Positions 24,682 through 31,749 are shown, counted from the first letter of the stretch. The stretch is DNA of 64,000 bases from Kordiimonadaceae bacterium (GCA_017640725.1 JAEPQB010000002.1:806001-870000), one strand, 5' to 3'. Program-made: numbers and translations. The notes: a model not told the origin generated them from the letters alone.

Positions 24682-26082
24682 ATGGCGACTTTAGCCACAG
24701 AAAATATTCAAAAAGCAGACCTGCCAAAAACCTGGCAGGGTGAAACGCGCATATTGCTGTCGCTCGGTGTTCCGATGGCGCTGACGCAGCTTATTGCCTT
24801 TGCAGTTTACACAATTGATGTGCTTATGATCGGGCGCATTTCCCCTGAAGACTTAGCAGCAGCATCCTTGGGCACAGTAATATACTTCGCTCTGTGGATG
24901 GTTGGGTCTGGTCCTATCATGGCGGTCTCACCACTTGTGAGCCAGGCGCTGGGTGCCAACCAGAACGACACCCGCGATGTGCGTCGCTCGGTGCGCATGG
25001 CATTATGGGCTATTTTCCTGATGTTCCCGGTTGCGTTGATTGCACTGGCGTTCACGGAACCCGTAGCCCTGGCACTCGGTCAGGACCCCGGTGTTTCTGC
25101 CAAAGCGGGTGATTATGTTTTTGCCCTTTCTTTCGGTTGGCCGTTCGCGCTTGCTACAATGGCACTTCGGAATTTTTTGGCCGCGCTCGAAAAAACCAAA
25201 GTGCCGCTTGTGCTGGTCGCGCTGACGACTGCCATTAACGCAGGCCTGAACTATTTGCTGATCTTTGGCACGTTTGGCTTCCCCCGGCTTGAGCTGGTGG
25301 GTGCAGGCATCGCATCTTCGCTCTCATACACCACAGGGTTCTTTTTGTTTGTGGTCTACATCCTGATCGACAAGCAGGCGAAAAAGTTCGAACTGTTTGA
25401 CCGCTTTTGGGTGTCTGACTGGCAACGCCTGAAGGAAGTTGTGGCGCTTGGCTGGCCCATCAGCCTGACCACCATCTTTGAAGGCATGCTATTCAACACG
25501 GCGGTCATCATGATGGGCCTGATTGGGATCATGGAAGTGGCTGCATACCAAATTTCAATCAATGTGGTCGCGCTTGCGTTCATGTTGCCTTGGGGTCTGT
25601 CCATGGCCGGCGCTGTACGTATTGGTCTGGCCAAAGGTGCTGAGAACATCGCAGCAACGCAGCGGGCAGCAGCCGTGACACTGGTGGCCGCAACGCTGTC
25701 AGTTGTTGCCCTGGCTCTGGTAATCGCGGTCTTTCCAGTGAATGTAGCCGCATTCTATCTGGACCTGAATGACCCTGCGAACAGCGAAGTTATTCGTCTG
25801 GTGTTGTTGTTCCTGCCAATTGCAGCAGCTTTCATGATCTTTGACGCCGGGCAGGTGGCGGCCAATCAACTGCTGCGTGGTCTTAAGGACGTGCGCTGGC
25901 CAATGTATCTGACAGGTGTAAGCTATTGGATTATTGGATTTCCTGTCGCTCTTTACCTCGGTCTAGGCACGACGTTTGGTGCGGTAGGTATCTGGTATGG
26001 ACTAACGGCAGGGCTTATTGCAGCCACCTTGTTTTTGGGAGCAAGGCTGTGGTGGATTGCCTGGCGCAACGCAGGCCACTAA
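24682..26082 (+). CDS. MATE-family multidrug exporter
   Basis: 466 residues with 12 predicted helices in two homologous halves. Residues 25-100 carry the NorM-type start: ILLSLGVPMALTQLIAFAVY, then VYTIDVLMIGRISPEDLAAAS and the conserved PLVSQALGAN. The second half repeats it at GWPISLTTIFEGM and LPWGLSMAGAVRIGLAKG. MATE proteins expel cationic drugs or metabolites in exchange for sodium ions or protons. It is monocistronic, ended by a strong bidirectional terminator. The unusual leader upstream suggests regulation after transcription initiation. The substrate cannot be inferred. Confidence 0.93.
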   Translation: MATLATENIQKADLPKTWQGETRILLSLGVPMALTQLIAFAVYTIDVLMIGRISPEDLAAASLGTVIYFALWMVGSGPIMAVSPLVSQALGANQNDTRDVRRSVRMALWAIFLMFPVALIALAFTEPVALALGQDPGVSAKAGDYVFALSFGWPFALATMALRNFLAALEKTKVPLVLVALTTAINAGLNYLLIFGTFGFPRLELVGAGIASSLSYTTGFFLFVVYILIDKQAKKFELFDRFWVSDWQRLKEVVALGWPISLTTIFEGMLFNTAVIMMGLIGIMEVAAYQISINVVALAFMLPWGLSMAGAVRIGLAKGAENIAATQRAAAVTLVAATLSVVALALVIAVFPVNVAAFYLDLNDPANSEVIRLVLLFLPIAAAFMIFDAGQVAANQLLRGLKDVRWPMYLTGVSYWIIGFPVALYLGLGTTFGAVGIWYGLTAGLIAATLFLGARLWWIAWRNAGH

Positions 26083-26087
26083 ATGCA

Positions 26088-26118
26088 AAAAGGGCGCTTC
26101 ATTCGAGGCGCCCTTTTC
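26088..26118. terminator. Bidirectional rho-independent terminator
   Basis: Arms 26088-26100 and 26105-26117 pair over 13 positions (one G-U) around an ATTC tetraloop, A-tract on the left and T-tract on the right. It serves both the MATE gene and the convergent acyl-CoA dehydrogenase gene. Confidence 0.9.
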
Positions 26119-26137
26119 TTGTCCTGCGTATCTGAAT

Positions 26138-27277
26138 CTAAATGGTACGGCCAATCAGCTCTTTCATTATTTCAGACGTTCCGCCGTAGATGCGCTGTAC
26201 GCGGCTGTCAGTATAATGATGTGCAATTTCATACTCGGACATAAAGCCATAGCCGCCATGCAACTGCACGCAGGTGTCGACCACCCTGCCCTGCATTTCT
26301 GTCGTCCACAGCTTAGACATAGCACCACCCGCTGCATCCAGCTCACCTTTCAGATGCTTTTGCAGGCACTGATCGACAAAAGCCCAACCAACCTCAAGTT
26401 CGGTTTTCATTTCAGCCAGCTTGAAGCGTGTGTTCTGAAATTTTGAGATGGGCTTGCCAAATGCCTGACGCTCTTTCACATAGTCGACCGTGATGTCAAA
26501 CGCGCGCTGTGCACCGGCCATGGCGATGAAACCGATTGAGAGGCGCTCTTGTGGCAGCTGCTGCATCAGATACATAAAGCCAGCGTTTTCATGGCCGATC
26601 ATATTGGTCGTTGGCACGCGCACTTCATCAAAAAACAGTTCTGACGTATCGGACGAATGCTGGCCAATTTTGTCCAGGTTGCGCCCGCGGCGGAACCCTT
26701 CCCGATCGGCTTCAACCACAATCAGGCTCACACCGCGTGCGCCTTCTTCGGGGTTGGTTTTGCAAGCAACAATCACAAAGTCGCAGTTCTGGCCGTTCGA
26801 GATAAATGTCTTCTGGCCGTTGATCACATAGTGATTGCCGTCAAGCTTCGCCGTGGTTTTGATGCCTTGTAGGTCGCTTCCGGTGCCAGGCTCTGTCATC
26901 GCAATTGCGCCAACCATCTCGCCGGTTGCCATTTTTGGCAGGATGCGCTCCTTGAGCTCATCCGAGCCATAATCGAGAAGGTATGGTGCAACAATGTCCG
27001 AATGAACCGCAATACCGGCACCACCGCCACGGTTATACATCTGCTCTTCATTGATAATGCAGTTAAAGCGATAGTCGCCGTCTACGCCGCCATATTGCTC
27101 CGGCATCTGCGGGCACAAAAGACCGGCATCCCCCAGCTTGTTCCAAAACTCGCGCGGTACTTTGCCAGCCTTGCTCCATTCCGCGCCGTGCGGCGTGGCT
27201 TCGGTTTGGAAAAATTTGCGGACAGCATCCCGGAAAATATGATGCTCTTCTTCGTAAATTGCACGCTGCGCCAGCAT
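26138..27277 (-). CDS. Acyl-CoA dehydrogenase, long-chain (LCAD)-like
   Basis: 379 residues, the standard length. FAD and substrate motifs are AMTEPGTGSDLQG, INGQKTFISNG, LHGGYGFMSEY and a C-terminal YGGTSEIMKELIGRTI. The position holding the catalytic Glu of medium/short-chain enzymes (YEGT) is Gly here. Instead E244 in LPQERL occupies the position of the catalytic Glu of mammalian long-chain and isovaleryl-CoA dehydrogenases, and the whole C-terminus closely resembles LCAD. It catalyses the first step of beta-oxidation in the cytoplasm, passing electrons to ETF. A 16-bp palindrome 83 bases upstream of the start is a likely operator. It stands alone. Confidence 0.92.
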   Translation of the reverse strand: MLAQRAIYEEEHHIFRDAVRKFFQTEATPHGAEWSKAGKVPREFWNKLGDAGLLCPQMPEQYGGVDGDYRFNCIINEEQMYNRGGGAGIAVHSDIVAPYLLDYGSDELKERILPKMATGEMVGAIAMTEPGTGSDLQGIKTTAKLDGNHYVINGQKTFISNGQNCDFVIVACKTNPEEGARGVSLIVVEADREGFRRGRNLDKIGQHSSDTSELFFDEVRVPTTNMIGHENAGFMYLMQQLPQERLSIGFIAMAGAQRAFDITVDYVKERQAFGKPISKFQNTRFKLAEMKTELEVGWAFVDQCLQKHLKGELDAAGGAMSKLWTTEMQGRVVDTCVQLHGGYGFMSEYEIAHHYTDSRVQRIYGGTSEIMKELIGRTI

Positions 27278-27359
27278 TGCTCGTCTCTCCCAAAATCAGC
27301 TCTGCATTCTCTCGCTTGCAAGTGAAGATGGGTCAGCGGGGGGTGCTTGTCAAATTAAA

Positions 27360-27375
27360 TGGACTGGTCAGTCCA
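27360..27375. promoter_or_regulatory. Palindromic operator candidate upstream of acyl-CoA dehydrogenase
   Basis: TGGACTGGTCAGTCCA: perfect 7-base arms around GT, 83 bases before the start codon of the minus-strand dehydrogenase gene. Directly downstream (minus strand) is a TTTGACAA stretch that could be a -35 element. The size and symmetry suit a TetR-type repressor of fatty-acid genes; the protein is not in the window. Confidence 0.5.
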
Positions 27376-27400
27376 CTTTTTCTGGTTTTGCGTGGATAAT

Positions 27401-27426
27401 AAAAAAGGGAGCGCGATGCTCCCTTT
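27401..27426 (-). terminator. Rho-independent terminator
   Basis: Perfect 9-bp stem AAAGGGAGC/GCTCCCTTT (27404-27412 and 27418-27426) with a 5-base loop. Read on the minus strand it ends in a T-run, terminating the 27453-27803 gene. Confidence 0.88.
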
Positions 27427-27452
27427 AAAATTTGCTGGCGATATTGCCCGAG

Positions 27453-27803
27453 TTAGCTGTTTTGAGCCCGCCTGTATGCCCGAATGGCTTCGTTCAGTTT
27501 GATCTGAAGATCACGACGATCGTTGTGTAAATCGTTCAGGTCATCCTGCCGGCGCTCTATTTGCTCTTTTGTCATATATGGTGACACCAAAGCGGTCCGT
27601 TGTTCCATGCAGGAGATGAACTCATCCACGGTCGCAGAATAAGCGAGCACACTCGTGCGTGCTTGCCTGATGTCTTCGGCGGACGCCGTATCACCCGTTG
27701 GCACCAATGGCAAATCCAGTGGCGGCTCACCACAGTCGGCTGCATTTACTGCTGAACCAGCCAGCAAAGTTGCACCCGCAAAATGGGCCAATAACTTAGT
27801 CAT
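27453..27803 (-). CDS. Small exported protein, unknown function
   Basis: 116 residues from the ATG at 27803 (GGGGTG five bases upstream; an earlier start five codons up is less likely). A signal peptide ends about residue 22 (VNA-AD). The mature part has two cysteines (one right after the cleavage site in ADCGEPP, one in EFISCMEQ) that could form a disulfide, and a charged helical C-terminal half (IERRQDDLNDLHNDRRDL). The helical part resembles small periplasmic proteins widespread in alphaproteobacteria without known function. It has its own terminator and lies about 105 bases downstream of the H1-tailed protein gene. Confidence 0.7.
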   Translation of the reverse strand: MTKLLAHFAGATLLAGSAVNAADCGEPPLDLPLVPTGDTASAEDIRQARTSVLAYSATVDEFISCMEQRTALVSPYMTKEQIERRQDDLNDLHNDRRDLQIKLNEAIRAYRRAQNS

Positions 27804-27906
27804 ATTTTCACCCCACACTCAGTTACAAAGTCTGCGCGCATTTTACGCAAAATTGTTTGAATGGCAAATGAACGGCGCACCGGCCAAGTGGTGCGCCTGA
27901 TCCATA

Positions 27907-28680
27907 TTAGTCTTTTTTGGCAGAAGCCTTTTTAGCAGCTGGCTTTTTTGCGGCCGCTTTTTTGGCAGGCGTTTTTTTGGCAGCTGGCTTTTTCGCTGCA
28001 GCCTTTTTAGCTGGCGCTTTTTTCGGTTCCGCCTCAGTTGCTGCTGGTGCCGCTGGTGCCGCCTCTGGCGCTGCAGCTGGCGCTTGTTGTGCTGCCGCTG
28101 CTTGCTGCTCTGCCGCCGCCTTTGCTCGCTCCTCGTCCTCTTGCTTGGCAAGTTCCGGGAAAAGTTGGCGATAAATCTGATTCACACGACCCGCCACATC
28201 AGAGATAGCATTTGCAATCGCTTGGAAGTTATAGCCCACACCTTGGTAGTAGAACACATTGTCGCCTGTGCTAAACGCGCGGTACAAGCAGCCTTCAGGC
28301 GTATTGCCATCGCCCAACTGTTTCAAATCGCCCACATAATCGAACACGACTTGCTGGCCCTTGGTGGCGCCAACCCATTCTTCGGTTTTTTGGTCAGTGC
28401 GTTCCCACAGTTCCGCCAACCGGCGATCATTCAGAGGGTGTTTTTCTTGCAGCTGCAGAACCTTCCGAAGCTGCTCGCCGCGACCACGGGAGCGCGCACG
28501 CGTTGGCCACAGCAGGCCAGCAATTTGACTGGCCGGCATCAAAACCATCTGGCTCGCGAACAAAACACCCGGTCCGGCGCGGTTACCCATGGCTTGATTG
28601 AAAAGATTGAACGCAGCTTCTGCATGCAAACACTGATTGCGAAGCTCGTGAACGTAGATCGCGAGTGTATTCTGATCCAT
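27907..28680 (-). CDS. Hypothetical protein with histone-H1-like Lys/Ala/Pro tail
   Basis: 257 residues. The first ~170 residues are a folded, mostly helical domain I do not recognise (starts MDQNTLAIYVHELRNQ, includes Trp- and Arg-rich LLWPTRARSRGRGEQ). Residues ~170-205 are an Ala/Pro/Gln-rich linker. The last ~55 residues repeat KKAAAKKPAAKK-type units, the composition of histone H1 C-termini and of bacterial H1-like proteins (AlgP, Hc1, BpH1), which bind DNA or polyanions non-specifically. No signal peptide or membrane helix, so it is cytoplasmic. The tail suggests nucleoid or polyphosphate association, which is inference. Genes either side are unrelated. Confidence 0.75.
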   Translation of the reverse strand: MDQNTLAIYVHELRNQCLHAEAAFNLFNQAMGNRAGPGVLFASQMVLMPASQIAGLLWPTRARSRGRGEQLRKVLQLQEKHPLNDRRLAELWERTDQKTEEWVGATKGQQVVFDYVGDLKQLGDGNTPEGCLYRAFSTGDNVFYYQGVGYNFQAIANAISDVAGRVNQIYRQLFPELAKQEDEERAKAAAEQQAAAAQQAPAAAPEAAPAAPAATEAEPKKAPAKKAAAKKPAAKKTPAKKAAAKKPAAKKASAKKD

Positions 28681-28962
28681 AACCCAAAGTATCTCTTATT
28701 GTTGCTCTCAAGCGTTGCACAGGTACCGTGGCTCCAGTCCCCCCAAAACCACATTCATGGCGCCTGCTGAAATAACAACGCTTATTACGACCGGGAGCGA
28801 TAGCACAAGCCCCGAAGGCATGCCAGCGCGGAATCGCCCAAATCCCAAGTTTTACAGCCCATCTGAGCCGTCACGGGAGTGTGAACCGCCCAAAGAAGCG
28901 CTTTAACTGGTTTTTTACCTGATGGTTGCTATACTGGGGACGGGTAAAACGTGGGTGCCATT

Positions 28963-29382
28963 ATGGCAGATGCAAGCATTGCGGCTGGTGCAGCCGCAGG
29001 TAGCAGTAGTATATCGCGCACTTCTGGTGCGAGCGGTCAAGGGCGTGTCAGCGCACTTCGGCCGGTTTCTGCGCTTGCGCCAACCCCGCAGGCATTCTCA
29101 CAAAACCTAGCAATAGCCCGCCCCATCGAAGTTGAAGCCCCCACACAGGTCATCACATCAGAACCTGGTACCGCTCGGCTGTCGAGCAATGTTCAGCTGA
29201 TCTTGGCAGAAACGCGAACACAAGAAGACCAATCAGATTTTGTGGACCGATCAACCCTTGATCAGGCGGCGAACAGCTATGCCCAAGGTCAAGCTGCTGT
29301 GCGCGAAACCATAGGGATTGCACAAATTGCTGCAGCCAACAGCAATACGCCCGCCACAAATAGTCAAGACACGTCAGCTTAG
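28963..29382 (+). CDS. Hypothetical low-complexity protein
   Basis: 139 residues from the ATG at 28963; a GTG four codons earlier is an alternative start. The composition is Ala/Ser/Gln/Thr-rich with little predicted core, apart from a helical C-terminal third (TLDQAANSYAQGQAAVRETI). A TATACT -10-like hexamer at 28930-28935 gives a plausible promoter. No signal peptide and no family recognised. Similar small Ala/Gln-rich proteins occur near flagellar or motility genes in alphaproteobacteria, but nothing here proves that. Convergent with the merR-type gene. Confidence 0.5.
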   Translation: MADASIAAGAAAGSSSISRTSGASGQGRVSALRPVSALAPTPQAFSQNLAIARPIEVEAPTQVITSEPGTARLSSNVQLILAETRTQEDQSDFVDRSTLDQAANSYAQGQAAVRETIGIAQIAAANSNTPATNSQDTSA

Positions 29383-29395
29383 CAGTTTATCAGTT

Positions 29396-29845
29396 TCACA
29401 AAGAAGCGGGCACCTGCAGGTCACAGGTGCCAGAACATGCACAGCTGTTTTGCGCGCATCCGTACAGGGCGTCAGATACACGGCAGCCAGTGGTTGAGCA
29501 ATCTTTGCAGCAATCGATGAGAGTGGTCAGCGCGGATTCCATTTCCTTCAACGCCTCAATTTTTGCCTGAACCACGGCCAATTGCTGATTGAGAGCCGGG
29601 CGCATGCTGCCACATGGCTCGTCCTCATCAGCCAGCGCCAACAAGCCGCGCACATCATCAAGGGGAAAGCCAAGGTCGCGGCACCGCCGAACGAACAACA
29701 GACGGGCTTGGTGCTGCTCATCATATATTCGGTGTCCACCATCGCTGCGAAATGGAGGCGGCATCAAGCCGATGCGTTCATAGTATCTGATGGTCTCGAT
29801 ATTGACGCCTGTTGCGTGGCTCAGCTTGCCGATCGAATAGCGCAT
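29396..29845 (-). CDS. MerR-family metal-responsive regulator, Cys-rich C-terminus
   Basis: 149 residues from the ATG at 29845 (AAGAGA about eight bases upstream; a longer frame extends into the operator and is rejected). The MerR winged helix at 1-70 has IGKLSHATGVNIETIRYYER and the LFVRRCRDLGFPLDDV segment. A dimerisation helix follows. Metal-ligand candidates are C78 at the start of that helix and C112, C113, C116 and C121 in the loop after it, plus C130, C135, C137 and C141 in a tail. Cys at the position equivalent to ZntR C79 (Ser in copper-sensing CueR) is characteristic of sensors of divalent metals. It is divergent from the 13-Cys small protein and almost certainly controls it. Confidence 0.9.
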   Translation of the reverse strand: MRYSIGKLSHATGVNIETIRYYERIGLMPPPFRSDGGHRIYDEQHQARLLFVRRCRDLGFPLDDVRGLLALADEDEPCGSMRPALNQQLAVVQAKIEALKEMESALTTLIDCCKDCSTTGCRVSDALYGCAQNSCACSGTCDLQVPASL

Positions 29846-29856
29846 GAAATTTTCTC

Positions 29857-29887
29857 TTGAATCTGTAGTGACTACAGATTGTACGAT
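29857..29887 (+). promoter_or_regulatory. MerR-type promoter with 19-bp spacer and operator dyad
   Basis: A -35 hexamer TTGAAT (29857-29862) and -10 hexamer TACGAT (29882-29887) are separated by 19 bases. The perfect dyad ATCTGTAG-TGA-CTACAGAT (29861-29879) fills the spacer. Overlong spacers with a centred dyad are diagnostic of MerR-family activators, which untwist the DNA when metal binds. It drives the 36-residue Cys-rich gene starting at 29922. Confidence 0.85.
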
Positions 29888-29921
29888 CAGATTATCCAAT
29901 AAACAAGAGAAAGGTTATGCA

Positions 29922-30032
29922 ATGTCCGACCAGGAAAACACCAAATGCAAATGCGGCCCTAACTGCCAGTGTGATTGTTGCTGCAAGCCAAACTGCGACT
30001 GTAACTGCGACTGCAGCTGTCGCTGCAAGTAG
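29922..30032 (+). CDS. 36-residue cysteine-rich metallothionein-like protein
   Basis: The ATG at 29922 is preceded by GAAAGG at seven bases. Of 36 residues 13 are Cys (positions 9, 11, 15, 17, 19, 20, 21, 25, 27, 29, 31, 33, 35). The remaining residues are mainly Lys, Asp, Asn and small residues, with no His and no aromatics. Alternating CxC motifs run through the whole chain, and the last six Cys form an unbroken CxCxCxCxCxC ladder. This is the composition of metallothioneins, but it lacks the zinc-finger and His ligands of cyanobacterial SmtA and is shorter than mycobacterial MymT. The likely role is cytoplasmic binding of several soft metal ions as a thiolate cluster. Controlled by the divergent MerR-family regulator; a strong terminator follows 13 bases after the stop. 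Confidence 0.85.
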   Translation: MSDQENTKCKCGPNCQCDCCCKPNCDCNCDCSCRCK

Positions 30033-30045
30033 GTGCAACCAATTG

Positions 30046-30072
30046 AGCCCGCTTCGATGAAGCGGGCTTTTC
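30046..30072 (+). terminator. Rho-independent terminator
   Basis: Perfect 9-bp stem AGCCCGCTT/AAGCGGGCT (30046-30054 and 30060-30068) with a 5-base loop followed by a short T-run. It closes the metallothionein-like transcript as a single-gene unit. Confidence 0.9.
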
Positions 30073-30099
30073 AATATTTTCAAACAACTTGGAAAGCGG

Positions 30100-30636
30100 T
30101 CAGGCTTGCGGTGCGCCGGTGGCAGTTAAGAGCACCCTGAGCCAGCGGCCAACCCGGTCCGAATGATCGGCTTTGCTGCTACTACCCACTGGCTGGCGAC
30201 TGTAGAGAGTGATTGTCGAGCTGTAGGCATCTACTGACTGGATTTTGACAGTAACGACCGCCGGGAACGTATTGCCCGGCAATCGCTCGGTAAAATCAAA
30301 CTGGTTTTCCACCAGATCAAACCGAAAGGTTTGGATGGTTGGATTACTGTCAGCAAAGTCAGCAAAGATCTGCCGAAGCTGGCCAGCATCTACTGGGAAA
30401 GACGGTGAAATGCTGTCAGCCGTCGCAACACCGCATGCGCCTGGTGCACATATCAGATACCCGGTGTCTTCGGGTTCATACTCAAGCGTTGCGAAATCAA
30501 CTGGTGGCAAAGACCCCTCCCGGCCACCAAAGACATCCTCTCCACCACCGATCTGAACAACAAAATACAAGGCAAGCAGCCCAATTATCACAATCAGGCT
30601 GAGGCCAATGATCAATGATCGGAAGCGGTCGAGCAT
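30100..30636 (-). CDS. DUF1499-family membrane-anchored protein
   Basis: 178 residues with one N-terminal membrane helix (about 7-27) and the rest outside or inside as a single domain. The segment YLICAPGACGVATADSISPSF, with paired cysteines and the later VTVKIQSVDAYSSTITLYSRQPVG, matches the DUF1499 pattern. Function is not established for the family. It follows the SCP2 gene by nine bases on the same strand and is probably cotranscribed with it. Confidence 0.75.
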   Translation of the reverse strand: MLDRFRSLIIGLSLIVIIGLLALYFVVQIGGGEDVFGGREGSLPPVDFATLEYEPEDTGYLICAPGACGVATADSISPSFPVDAGQLRQIFADFADSNPTIQTFRFDLVENQFDFTERLPGNTFPAVVTVKIQSVDAYSSTITLYSRQPVGSSSKADHSDRVGRWLRVLLTATGAPQA

Positions 30637-30645
30637 TGTCAGTTC

Positions 30646-30945
30646 TTAACCGAGGATCGAACCCAGTTGCAGCGCCAGGCTCATGTCGCCTTCGACACGA
30701 ATCTTGCCAGTCATGAACGCCATTTGCGGGTTCAGGTCTCCGGAAGCGACTTTCAGGAAGTTTTCGATGGTCACCTTCACCGTGCAATCAGCATCGCTGT
30801 CATCGTTATCGATCACAGTTGGTGAAGACTTGCCGTCGATGCGCACAACGCCGTCGTCGCCAAAATCAAATTTGATGATAGCGGAAATGGGTGAGTGCGC
30901 GCCAACACGGCCGCGCATTTCTTCAGTAATTTGTTCGAGGTTCAT
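30646..30945 (-). CDS. SCP2 sterol-carrier-domain protein
   Basis: 99 residues from the ATG at 30945, with GGAG six bases upstream. It is a single SCP2 domain: an amphipathic first helix (QITEEMRGRV), the strand IIKFDFGDDGVVRIDG, DCTVKVTIENFLKVASGDLN and the closing helix around FMTGKIRVEGDMSLALQLGS. SCP2 domains bind acyl-CoAs, sterols or other lipids in a tunnel. It lies between an AsmA-like gene and the DUF1499 gene; the trio is probably one unit concerned with lipids or the envelope. Confidence 0.88.
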   Translation of the reverse strand: MNLEQITEEMRGRVGAHSPISAIIKFDFGDDGVVRIDGKSSPTVIDNDDSDADCTVKVTIENFLKVASGDLNPQMAFMTGKIRVEGDMSLALQLGSILG

Positions 30946-30999
30946 AGGTATCTCCGTTGACGATGCACAGAATATTGGACCGACGCGTCCATAAATCAA

Positions 31000-31749
31000 T
31001 CAGTTATTATCATCATCTTCGCTTTTGCGCTTTGAGCGCAACTTGTTCAACAGGCTTCCTGCCTGCTTTTCAAGCTCCCCGCGCGCATCTTTTGCGAGAC
31101 CTTTCAGCGTATCCCCGGCACCCGCCGCAACAAGGGCTTTTGTGATCTGGGGCTGCAGGGTATCCATGATATGGCGTGCGATCTCACGGGGCGCCAAGCC
31201 TTGTTCATCAGTTCCCAGATCCGTCAGCGTAAAATCCGCAAGGTTGACATCTTCATCGACACGCAGGATTCCGCCTTCTTTCTGAACAGATATTTGCGGA
31301 TTGCGAACAGCAAGGCGGCGGATCGTCAGTGTAATCGGCTGACCATCGATCTCGCTTGGTCCGGCACCGGCAGCCAGCTTTTGCTGCAACGCCTGAAAGT
31401 TCGATTGGCTTCCAATAACGCGCGCATCAAACATGGGCTGGTCGATCGTGATTTCATCAACAATGATGTGATCATCCAATATGGTATTGGTGTCCACTTT
31501 CATGTCAAAAGCGCCAAGCGACATCAGTGACCCTTCGCCAAACCCGTCTGGCTGACCAACGGCAAAATCCGTTACCTGCACGCGACCTGAAAGTGGGGAA
31601 ATAGAGACACTGCCCACTGTCACAGGCACAGAAAGCGCCTGTGGGCCGGCCGTTTCCACACCGGTTTTCACAATGGCATTCATTTGGGTGTACGCAACCA
31701 CGCCAATAATCGCGATGATCAGCAAAAGCCCAATAAATAGTTTTTTCAA
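31000..31749 (-). CDS. AsmA-like membrane-anchored periplasmic protein
   Basis: 249 residues. An N-terminal membrane helix (3-20) is followed by a beta-rich AsmA/DUF748-type module: VPVTVGSVSISPLSGRVQVTDFAVGQP, then VDEITIDQPMFDARV, a pattern of short strands shared with the Mdm31/AsmA lipid-transfer superfamily. The C-terminal ~60 residues are helical and end in a highly charged tail (LRSKRKSEDDDNN). Such proteins sit in the inner membrane facing the periplasm; lipid transport is suspected for larger relatives. First gene of the AsmA-SCP2-DUF1499 group. The 274-base region upstream to the EAL gene is without clear features. Confidence 0.7.
   Translation of the reverse strand: MKKLFIGLLLIIAIIGVVAYTQMNAIVKTGVETAGPQALSVPVTVGSVSISPLSGRVQVTDFAVGQPDGFGEGSLMSLGAFDMKVDTNTILDDHIIVDEITIDQPMFDARVIGSQSNFQALQQKLAAGAGPSEIDGQPITLTIRRLAVRNPQISVQKEGGILRVDEDVNLADFTLTDLGTDEQGLAPREIARHIMDTLQPQITKALVAAGAGDTLKGLAKDARGELEKQAGSLLNKLRSKRKSEDDDNN

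Noticed and set aside
27917-28174. Plus-strand Ala/Phe-rich frame opposite the H1-like tail
   Set aside because: It is the complement of the Lys/Ala repeats; the minus-strand gene has a continuous domain structure.
28757-28906. 49-codon frame rich in Pro/Ser/Glu upstream of 28963
   Set aside because: No ribosome site, no recognisable domain, and composition unlike the neighbouring genes; possible but not supportable.
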